Origin: Clostridiales bacterium
GTDB lineage: Bacteria; Bacillota; Clostridia; Oscillospirales; Oscillospiraceae
DNA: 20,702 nt
Direction: 5' to 3'
NCBI GenBank assembly: GCA_004556965.1
Contig: SFFE01000022.1
Location: 1-20,702 of the forward strand
Positions within the stretch are counted from its first letter, which is position 1; the number at the start of each line of letters is the position of its first letter. This document shows positions 1 to 6,614 of the stretch, piece after piece. The notes beneath the pieces are model-generated. The model was not told the DNA's origin and did not search any database. It saw only the letters and a list, made by a program, of their open reading frames with translations. The translations under genes were made by a program, and so were the position numbers.

Positions 1-124
1 TGGCCGGATAAAGTTTCGAATTTGTCTCGTTTCTTGCTGCTATCCCTTCCTCTTTGGGCAAAACTTGATTTATTCAGCGTTTACTCAAGGGGAAGGCTTC
101 TGGAGCGCTGCAATCTTTCAAAAT

Positions 125-199
125 TGTAAGAAACCGCCGGGAAACTGTAAGCCAAAGCTAAGGCAAGCGGTTTCCCGGCGGCTTATACTGTGCCTGTAA
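125..199 (+). promoter_or_regulatory. Promoter region of the Bce-type ABC transporter, with direct repeats and an inverted repeat
   Basis: TGTAAG occurs at 125-130 and again at 146-151, exactly 21 bp apart (two helical turns), and a related TGTAAC lies at 194-199. A perfect 12-bp inverted repeat pairs 134-145 with 170-181 around a 23-nt loop. A -10-like TATACT lies at 184-189, and no good -35 stands 17 bp upstream of it, which is typical of activator-dependent promoters. Direct repeats at this spacing suit an OmpR-family response regulator such as those that control bceAB operons; that is inference. The inverted repeat could instead be the end of an upstream transcript. I see no gene in 1-221. 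Confidence 0.4.
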
Positions 200-221
200 C
201 CAAACAGGAGGGATTTCGATC

Positions 222-989
222 ATGTCGATTCTGGAAGTCAACCATTTGCAGAAAATCTACGTCACCCGCTTCGGCGGCACAAAGGTGCAGGCGCTCACGG
301 ACGTGAGCTTCTCCGTGGAGCGGGGCGAATACGTGGCCATCATGGGCGAGTCGGGCAGCGGCAAGACGACGCTCTTAAACATCCTCGCCGCGCTCGACCG
401 GCCGACCGCCGGTGAGGTCGTTCTGGAGGGGCACAGCCTTTCGTCCATCCGCGAGCGGGATCTCGCCGCGTTCCGGCGCGAGCAGCTCGGCTTCGTGTTT
501 CAGGACTTCAATCTGCTGGACACCTTCTCCGTGCAGGACAACATCTTCCTGCCGCTGGTGCTCTCCGGCACGCCGTATCCGGAGATGCGCAGCCGGCTCG
601 AGCCGCTCGCCGCGCAGCTCGGTCTCACGCCGCTGCTGCAGAAGTTCCCCTATGAGCTTTCCGGCGGACAGAAGCAGCGCACGGCGGTCGCCCGCGCGCT
701 CATCACGCAGCCGAAGCTGCTCCTCGCCGACGAGCCGACCGGCGCGCTCGACTCCAAGAGCACCGACGAGCTGCTGCGCCTGTTCGAGAGCATCAACCGA
801 GCGGGACAGACCATCCTCATGGTGACGCACTCGGTCAAGGCCGCGAGCCACGCCTCGCGCGTGCTGTTCATCAAGGACGGCGCGGTGTTCCACCAGATCT
901 ACCGCGGCGCGGCGACGGACGAGGCGCTGTATCAGAAGATCTCCGACACCCTCACGATGCTGGCGACGGGCGGTGAGCGCGATGTGTAA
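222..989 (+). CDS. ABC transporter ATP-binding protein, BceA/MacB-like
   Basis: This is the cytoplasmic ATPase of a two-gene ABC exporter of the BceAB type, a family that removes or senses peptide antibiotics acting on the cell envelope. All ATPase motifs are visible in the 255 residues: Walker A GESGSGKT (42-49), Q-loop Gln94, signature LSGGQ (146-150), Walker B LLLADE (166-171) with the D-loop ALD after it, and the switch His203. The length is normal for the family. The ATG at 222 follows an AGGAGG at about 206-211, so the start is firm. Its stop overlaps the start of the permease gene, so the two are co-translated. No histidine kinase or response regulator gene is in the window, although such genes usually neighbour this family. 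The substrate cannot be read from the sequence. Confidence 0.93.
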   Translation: MSILEVNHLQKIYVTRFGGTKVQALTDVSFSVERGEYVAIMGESGSGKTTLLNILAALDRPTAGEVVLEGHSLSSIRERDLAAFRREQLGFVFQDFNLLDTFSVQDNIFLPLVLSGTPYPEMRSRLEPLAAQLGLTPLLQKFPYELSGGQKQRTAVARALITQPKLLLADEPTGALDSKSTDELLRLFESINRAGQTILMVTHSVKAASHASRVLFIKDGAVFHQIYRGAATDEALYQKISDTLTMLATGGERDV

Positions 990-2988
990 GCTCTACCCGC
1001 GTCTCGCCGCGACGAACCTGAAGAAAAACCACAAGGTCTACATCCCGTATCTGTTGGCCTGCACCGTTACGGTCATGATGTTCTGCATCCTCATGACGCT
1101 GGCGATGGACCCCGTGCTCCGGACCATCAGCGGCGGCAGCGAGGTGCAGCTGATTCTGTGGTTCGGCTGCATCGTCGTCGGCGTCTTCTCCGCCATCATT
1201 TTGTTCTATACCAACAGCGTGCTCGTCAAGCAGCGCAAGCGGGAGTTCGGCCTGTACAACATTCTCGGCATGGAAAAGCGGCACATCGGCCGTGTCCTGC
1301 TCTGGGAGACGGTGTATGCCGCGCTCATCGCGCTCGTGCTCGGCCTGTTCTCCGCCGGGCTGTTCTCGAAGCTGCTGCAGCTTTTGTTCTTGCGTCTGCT
1401 TGGCGGCGCGGCCGGCTTTGCGCTCAACATCAGCCTGCCGGTCATCGGCGTGACGGCGGCGGTGTTCGCGGCGCTCTTTTTTGTGCTGTATCTAAACACC
1501 CTGCGCGTCGTCCATCTCTCCAGCCCCGCCGAGCTGCTGCGCGGCACGAACGAGGGCGAGCGCGAGCCGAAGTCGAACTGGATGCTGGCGCTCATCGGCG
1601 TGGTGTGTCTCGCGTCGGGGTACATCATGTCCATCAAGACGAGCACGGCATATGACGCGATCGGCCTGTTTTTCGTCGCGGTGCTGCTTGTCATCGCGGG
1701 CACGTACCTGCTGTTCATGTCGTGCAGCATCGTCTTTCTCAAGGCGCTGCGCAGGAACAAGCGTTATTACTACAAAACGCAGCATTTCGCTACCGTGTCC
1801 GGTATGCTCTACCGCATGAAGCGCAACGCCGCGGGGCTTGCGAGCATCTGCATCCTCTCCACGATGGTGCTCGTCACGGTGTCCACCACCGTGAGCCTCT
1901 ACCTCGGCGTCGAGGACATTCTCGACGCGCGCTGCCCGACGGACATCGTCGTGAAATACAACAGGGTGCCGGAGACGGATACCCTCGCGCTCACGCAGGA
2001 GCGGACGCGGCAGGCCGTGGCGGAGCTGGGCTGCGCCGTGCAGGACGAGACGGCCTACCGGTCGCTCGCCTTCATGACGGTGCGCGACGGCGACACGCTC
2101 GTCGTCTCCGGGGACACGCGCTACGGCTATCAGTCGGCGGGCGGCACGATGCTCTGGCTCACCGACGCGGCGGGCTACGAGAACCTGACCGGCCGCGAAG
2201 CGCACATCGAACCCGGTTGCGCTCTGTACTGGACCGACGGCGCGCCGTTCGGCGGCGCGGTCACGGTTCTGGACCGCACCTTCACACTCACGCAGATGGA
2301 CGGCAAATTCCCGGTGGACAGCAATGCGCGGATCATGGGCGTGGACACGCTCTACCTCGTGGTGGACAGCGCCGAAACCCTGCAGCGCATCGAGCAGGCG
2401 CAGACGGCCGTTTACGGCGACAGTGCCAGCACGCTGCAGTACATCCACCGGTTCAACGTGGGCGGCGCGGCGGAGCAGCAGCTCGCCTGCGCCGATGCGG
2501 TACAGGAAGCAGTCACGATTGACAACTCCGATGGCAGCCGAACCGGGCTTGCCGAAGTGGACTGCCGCCAGAGCGAGCGCACGTACGCCCGCGCGTTCTA
2601 CGGCTCGTTTTTGTTCCTCGGTCTGTTCCTCGGTCTGGTGTTCGCGCTCGCCACGGTGCTCATCATCTACTACAAGCAGATCTCCGAGGGCTATGACGAC
2701 CGCCGGCGCTTCGCCATCATGCAGCAGGTCGGTATGACGCACGACGAGGTGCGCGCCACCATCCGCACGCAGGTGCTCACGGTGTTTTTCCTGCCGCTCG
2801 TCACGGCGGCCGTCCATGTGGCGTTCGCGTTCCCGATGATCCGGCTCATGATCGAGGCCTTCGGCCTGGTGAACGTGCGGCTGTTCATCTGGTGTACGCT
2901 CGGCACCATCGCGGTGTTCGCCGTGGTGTACACGATCGTCTATTCCCTGACGGCGCGAGCCTACTACGGCATCGTCAACGAGGCATGA
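982..2988 (+). CDS. FtsX-domain ABC transporter permease, BceB-like
   Basis: This is the membrane partner of the ATPase encoded just upstream. The 668-residue product begins with the family-like stretch MCKLYPRLAATNLKKN and has about ten hydrophobic segments. The first is near residues 18-42. A pair of FtsX-type segments follows with a KREFGLYNILGMEKRHI motif in the following loop. A soluble region of more than 200 residues (about 316-540) sits between the seventh and eighth segments. That large extracytoplasmic domain is the hallmark of BceB permeases and binds the peptide antibiotic or its lipid complex in characterised members. A QQVGMTHDE motif lies in the last FtsX unit. I prefer the ATG at 982, which overlaps the upstream stop. 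An in-frame GTG at 973 would add three residues. Specificity is unknown. Confidence 0.9.
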   Translation: MCKLYPRLAATNLKKNHKVYIPYLLACTVTVMMFCILMTLAMDPVLRTISGGSEVQLILWFGCIVVGVFSAIILFYTNSVLVKQRKREFGLYNILGMEKRHIGRVLLWETVYAALIALVLGLFSAGLFSKLLQLLFLRLLGGAAGFALNISLPVIGVTAAVFAALFFVLYLNTLRVVHLSSPAELLRGTNEGEREPKSNWMLALIGVVCLASGYIMSIKTSTAYDAIGLFFVAVLLVIAGTYLLFMSCSIVFLKALRRNKRYYYKTQHFATVSGMLYRMKRNAAGLASICILSTMVLVTVSTTVSLYLGVEDILDARCPTDIVVKYNRVPETDTLALTQERTRQAVAELGCAVQDETAYRSLAFMTVRDGDTLVVSGDTRYGYQSAGGTMLWLTDAAGYENLTGREAHIEPGCALYWTDGAPFGGAVTVLDRTFTLTQMDGKFPVDSNARIMGVDTLYLVVDSAETLQRIEQAQTAVYGDSASTLQYIHRFNVGGAAEQQLACADAVQEAVTIDNSDGSRTGLAEVDCRQSERTYARAFYGSFLFLGLFLGLVFALATVLIIYYKQISEGYDDRRRFAIMQQVGMTHDEVRATIRTQVLTVFFLPLVTAAVHVAFAFPMIRLMIEAFGLVNVRLFIWCTLGTIAVFAVVYTIVYSLTARAYYGIVNEA

Positions 2989-2998
2989 GCAAGGAAAA

Positions 2999-3041
2999 CG
3001 ACCGGTTTGCCATTGACAAACCGGTCGAAATTCCGTATCAT
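2999..3041 (+). promoter_or_regulatory. Sigma-A promoter of the GTPase-NYN/ylmH unit, overlapping a hairpin
   Basis: TTGACA (3013-3018), a 17-bp spacer and TATCAT (3036-3041) make a near-consensus vegetative promoter, with transcription expected to begin near 3048 and a leader of roughly 125 nt. An 11-bp perfect inverted repeat (2999-3009 with 3017-3027) overlaps the -35. On the upstream transcript it could act as a weak terminator for the ABC operon, although no U-run follows it. It could also be an operator, since it sits on the -35. Confidence 0.7.
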
Positions 3042-3094
3042 GTAATCAGAAAAAGGCGCTGCGAAAAGCGGTGGCCCGTATCGATCAGATTTCT

Positions 3095-3178
3095 ATGCTC
3101 AAGAAACCGTCACCGTGCCGGGTGGCGGTTTCTGGTATACTGATGCGGAATCTGAAACACAGGACGAGGAAGCTATGA
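3095..3178 (+). other. Possible 27-codon leader ORF with hairpin upstream of the GTPase-NYN gene
   Basis: An ATG at 3095 opens a 27-codon frame whose TGA (3176-3178) overlaps the ATG of the GTPase gene (3175) as ATGA. Within it lies a 13-bp inverted repeat (3102-3114 with 3121-3133, one G-U pair, six-base loop). A second promoter-like element, TG-G-TATACT (-10 at 3136-3141), sits just after the hairpin. Tet(M) genes are preceded by a leader peptide with attenuation, so the arrangement is suggestive. I see no Shine-Dalgarno sequence before the ATG at 3095 and no U-run after the hairpin, so expression of this leader is uncertain. Confidence 0.3.
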
Positions 3179-5724
3179 AGCAATTGGTACTGGGCATTCT
3201 GGCGCACGTGGACGCGGGGAAGACCACGCTGTCCGAGGCGCTGCTTTACCGCACCGGCGCGATCCGCACGCTGGGGCGGGTCGATTATAAGGACGCGCAT
3301 CTCGACACGCACGCGCTGGAGCGGGAGCGCGGCATCACGATCTTTTCCAAGCAGGCGCGCTTTCCGCTCGGCGACCGGATGGTCACGCTGCTGGACACGC
3401 CGGGGCACGTGGACTTCTCCACCGAGATGGAGCGCACGCTGCAGGTGCTGGACGCGGCGGTGCTCGTCGTCAGCGGCACGGACGGCGTGCAGGCGCACAC
3501 GGAAACGCTCTGGCAGCTTCTGCGGCGCTACCGCATCCCGACGTTTTTGTTCGTGACGAAAATGGACCTGCCCGGCGCGGACCGCGCGGCGCGGCTGGAA
3601 GCGTTGAAGCGGCAGCTCGACGCCGCGTGCGTGGACTTCACCGCGCCGGAGACGGACGTGTGGGAAAACGCCGCGCTCTGCGACGAGCGCGTGCTCGAGC
3701 GCTATCTGGAGCGCGGCAGCATCCCGGACGCGGAGCTGTGCGGCCTCATCCGGCGGCGGAAGCTGTTTCCGTGCTTTTTCGGCTCCGGGCTGAAGCTCGA
3801 CGGGGTGGACGCCTTTCTTGCCGCGCTCGAGCGCTTCGCGCCGCAGCCGGAGTATCCGCCGGAGTTCGGCGCGAAGGTCTACAAGATCATGCGCGACGCG
3901 CAGGGCAGCCGCCTCACCTGCATGAAGATCACCGGCGGCAGCCTGAAGGTGCGCGCACCGCTCACGTATTTCCCAAAAAACGGGGACGAGGCCGTCACGG
4001 AGAAGGTCAGCGCCATCCGGCTGTACTCCGGCGCGAAGTTCGACACGGCGGACGAGGTCCCGGCCGGCGGCGTCTGCGCCGTGCAGGGGCTTTCCGCGAC
4101 GTATCCGGGGCAGGGCATCGGCGCGGAGCGCGCGTCTGCGCAGCCGGTGCTCGAGCCGGTGATGACCTACCGTGTCGCGCTGCCGCAGGGGTGCGACGCG
4201 CGCACCCTGCTGCCGAAGCTGCGCCAGCTGGAGGAGGAAGACCCGCAGCTCCACCTCGTCTGGAACGAGGCGCTGCGCGAGATCCACGTCCAGCTCATGG
4301 GCGCGGTGCAGATCGAGGTGCTGGAAAGCCTGATTCAGGATCGGTTCGACGTGGCTGTGAAGATCGACTCCGGCCGCATTTTATATAAGGAGACGATCGC
4401 CGCGCCGGTGGAGGGCGTGGGGCATTTTGAGCCGCTGCGCCACTACGCGGAGGTGCACCTGCTCCTGGAGCCTGCCGAGCGCGGCACGGGGCTGACGTTC
4501 GACACCCGCTGCAGCGAGGACGCGCTCGACCGCAACTGGCAGCGCCTGATCCTGACGCATCTGGAGGAAAAGGAGCACCGGGGCGTACTCACCGGCGCGC
4601 CGCTCACGGACGTGAAGCTCACGCTGCTCGCCGGGCGCGCCCACGCCAAGCACACCGAGGGCGGCGACTTCCGGCAGGCGACGTACCGCGCCGTGCGGCA
4701 GGGACTCATGCAGGCCGAGAGCGTGCTTCTGGAGCCGTACTATGCCTTCCGGCTCACCGTGCCCAGCGAGCAGATCGGCCGCGCCATCAGCGATGTGCGC
4801 GCCATGTCCGGCACGTTCTCCGCGCCGGAGACGCAGGGGGACCTGTCCGTCCTCGCCGGCACGGCGCCGGTCGCGTGCATGCGCGATTATGCATCCGAGG
4901 TCGCGGCGTATACGCGCGGGCGCGGCCGGCTCACGTGCAGCGTGGAGGGCTACGCGCCCTGCCACAACGCCGCGTCGGTCATCGCCGAGAGCGGCTACGA
5001 TCCGGCGCGCGACACGGAAAACCCCGCCGACTCCGTTTTCTGCTCGCACGGCGCGGGCACCGTTATCCCGTGGGACAAGGTGCGCGACTATATGCACATC
5101 GACACCGGCTTCGGCCGGGAGGAGACCGCGCCCGCGCCGCGGATGTTCCGGCGCAACTTCGACCTCGACGACCGGGAGCTGGAGGCGATCATGGAGCGCG
5201 AATTCGGCCCCATCCGCCGCCGGGAATACCGCGCGCCGGTCGTGAATCAGGCGCCCGACGCGCGGGCGGAGCTGTTCCACCCGAAGCGCGAGCGCCTGAT
5301 CGTGGACGGGTATAACGTCATCTTCGCGTGGGACGAGCTGAAGCCCCTCGCCGCCGAAAATCTCGACGTCGCGCGGCAGCGGCTCATGGACATGCTCAGC
5401 AACTACGCGGGCTTTACCCGGTGCGAGCTGGTGCTCGTGTTCGACGGCTACCGCGTCCGGGGCGGGCGCGGCGAGCGGTTTGATTACCACAACATCCACG
5501 TGGCCTACACGAAGGAGAACGAGACCGCCGACGCCTACATCGAAAAGCTCGCCGACGAGATTGGGAAAAACGAATCCGTGCGCGTCGTCACGTCCGACAA
5601 TCTCATCCGGCTCTCCGCGCTGCGCGCCGGCGTGCTGCGCACCTCGGCGATGGAGTTCCGCAATGAGGTCGCGTGGATCGGCGAGCAGATCGACGCAGCC
5701 ATCCGCGACCTGAACGGGAGGTGA
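3175..5724 (+). CDS. EF-G/Tet(M)-like translational GTPase fused to a C-terminal NYN (YacP/Rae1-type) nuclease domain
   Basis: The product has 849 residues. Its N-terminal GTPase domain shows G1 AHVDAGKTT (10-18), G2 RGIT (52-55), G3 DTPGHVD (74-80, with the catalytic-type His78) and G4 TKMD (128-131). EF-G domains II to V follow, in the order seen in ribosomal protection proteins. From about residue 707 a different domain begins: LIVDGYN with Asp711, VFDGYR with Asp757, ETADAYIE with Asp786, and VVTSDN with Asp808. These are the acidic residues expected of a PIN-like NYN fold, as in YacP/Rae1, an endonuclease that cuts mRNA in the ribosomal A site. Tet(M) alone is about 640 residues, so this is a fusion. 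The ATG at 3175 follows GAGGA and directly precedes the G1 motif. The gene is followed 10 nt later by a YlmH-like gene. A role in ribosome rescue or protection is inference. Tetracycline resistance is not shown. Confidence 0.88.
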   Translation: MKQLVLGILAHVDAGKTTLSEALLYRTGAIRTLGRVDYKDAHLDTHALERERGITIFSKQARFPLGDRMVTLLDTPGHVDFSTEMERTLQVLDAAVLVVSGTDGVQAHTETLWQLLRRYRIPTFLFVTKMDLPGADRAARLEALKRQLDAACVDFTAPETDVWENAALCDERVLERYLERGSIPDAELCGLIRRRKLFPCFFGSGLKLDGVDAFLAALERFAPQPEYPPEFGAKVYKIMRDAQGSRLTCMKITGGSLKVRAPLTYFPKNGDEAVTEKVSAIRLYSGAKFDTADEVPAGGVCAVQGLSATYPGQGIGAERASAQPVLEPVMTYRVALPQGCDARTLLPKLRQLEEEDPQLHLVWNEALREIHVQLMGAVQIEVLESLIQDRFDVAVKIDSGRILYKETIAAPVEGVGHFEPLRHYAEVHLLLEPAERGTGLTFDTRCSEDALDRNWQRLILTHLEEKEHRGVLTGAPLTDVKLTLLAGRAHAKHTEGGDFRQATYRAVRQGLMQAESVLLEPYYAFRLTVPSEQIGRAISDVRAMSGTFSAPETQGDLSVLAGTAPVACMRDYASEVAAYTRGRGRLTCSVEGYAPCHNAASVIAESGYDPARDTENPADSVFCSHGAGTVIPWDKVRDYMHIDTGFGREETAPAPRMFRRNFDLDDRELEAIMEREFGPIRRREYRAPVVNQAPDARAELFHPKRERLIVDGYNVIFAWDELKPLAAENLDVARQRLMDMLSNYAGFTRCELVLVFDGYRVRGGRGERFDYHNIHVAYTKENETADAYIEKLADEIGKNESVRVVTSDNLIRLSALRAGVLRTSAMEFRNEVAWIGEQIDAAIRDLNGR

Positions 5725-5734
5725 AGGAGGCGAT

Positions 5735-6478
5735 ATGGAAGATGAACTATTAAAGCGTGCGGAAGACCTCTGCGCGCGCTGCGAGCGCACCGCCGCGGTC
5801 ACGGCTACAGCCTTTCTCACCCCGGCGGAGCAAGCCGCCATCGCCGCGTGGGCAAAGTACCGCGCGGACTGTACGCTCCTGTTTCACGGCGGCGGCACGG
5901 ACTGCGAGCGCAAGGCGGCGTTTTTCCTGCCGTTCTATCTTGCGCCGGAGGACTTCGACGCTTCGGAGTATCTCCGCGCCGTGCGCGTCACGGCGGCCTT
6001 CGGCACGCCCGGCCACCGGGACTATCTCGGCGCGATTCTGGGGCTTGGCATCCGGCGCGCGTGGATCGGCGACATTCTGGTGTCCGGCAGCACGGCGTAC
6101 GTGTTCTGCCTGCCGAGCGTGGAGGGACATGTGCTTACGCTCGAAAAAGTGGGGCGCTGCGGCGTGAAGACCGCGCCCATGGCACTCGCGGACGTGCCCG
6201 CGCCGGAGCGCAAAACGAAGACCGTCACCTTTACGGTCAAATCCCTGCGGTTCGACGCCGCCGTCGCGGGGCTGTTCGGCCTTTCGCGCACCGTGGCGGC
6301 GGAGCGCATCCGCGCGGGGCTGGCGAGTCTCAACGACGCGGAGTGCCTGCGCCCGGACGCGCCGGTGCACGCGGGGGACATCCTCTCCCTGCGCGGCTGC
6401 GGCAAGGGCGCCGTCACGGACGAGGGCGGTCTCTCCCGCAAGGGACGGCAGTTCATCACCGCCGAGCTGTGGCAATGA
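5735..6478 (+). CDS. YlmH-like S4-domain RNA-binding protein (RqcP2 family)
   Basis: The 247-residue product matches the YlmH layout: an N-terminal helical part, a central RRM-like part carrying GHRDYLGAILGLGIRR and IGDI (about 93-115), and a C-terminal S4 RNA-binding domain (about 168-232, with LRFDAAVAGLFGLSR and GDILSLRG). In Bacillus, YlmH binds the 50S subunit next to the P-site tRNA and can support ribosome-associated quality control; ylmH usually sits in the division cluster near sepF and divIVA. Here it lies 10 nt after a ribosomal GTPase-nuclease fusion and shares its promoter, so both appear to act on ribosomes. The ATG at 5735 follows AAGGAGG (5724-5730) at a short 4-nt spacing, and that site overlaps the end of the upstream gene. 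Confidence 0.85.
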   Translation: MEDELLKRAEDLCARCERTAAVTATAFLTPAEQAAIAAWAKYRADCTLLFHGGGTDCERKAAFFLPFYLAPEDFDASEYLRAVRVTAAFGTPGHRDYLGAILGLGIRRAWIGDILVSGSTAYVFCLPSVEGHVLTLEKVGRCGVKTAPMALADVPAPERKTKTVTFTVKSLRFDAAVAGLFGLSRTVAAERIRAGLASLNDAECLRPDAPVHAGDILSLRGCGKGAVTDEGGLSRKGRQFITAELWQ

Positions 6479-6528
6479 GCTGCGGGCGCGATTTTCGACT
6501 TTTTTCAGCGCCAAGATCTGTGAAATTC

Positions 6529-6557
6529 TCGACAAATGCAGCGGCGTACTGTATAAT
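6529..6557 (+). promoter_or_regulatory. Sigma-A promoter of the iron-sulfur flavoprotein gene
   Basis: TCGACA (6529-6534), a 17-bp spacer and a perfect TATAAT (6552-6557) are seen in an AT-rich gap. Transcription would start near 6564, giving a leader of about 50 nt that ends in an AGGAGG at 6601-6606. This separates the flavoprotein gene from the ylmH-like gene upstream. Confidence 0.75.
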
Positions 6558-6614
6558 AAAATTATTGGGCAGAGAGAACCAAACTGCAAAAACGATCTAC
6601 AGGAGGAATGTCCT

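Noticed and set aside
3175..5724. Annotation as a tetracycline resistance gene
   Set aside because: The GTPase core is related to Tet(M), but the domain IV loop is different and a nuclease domain is fused at the end, so resistance cannot be claimed.
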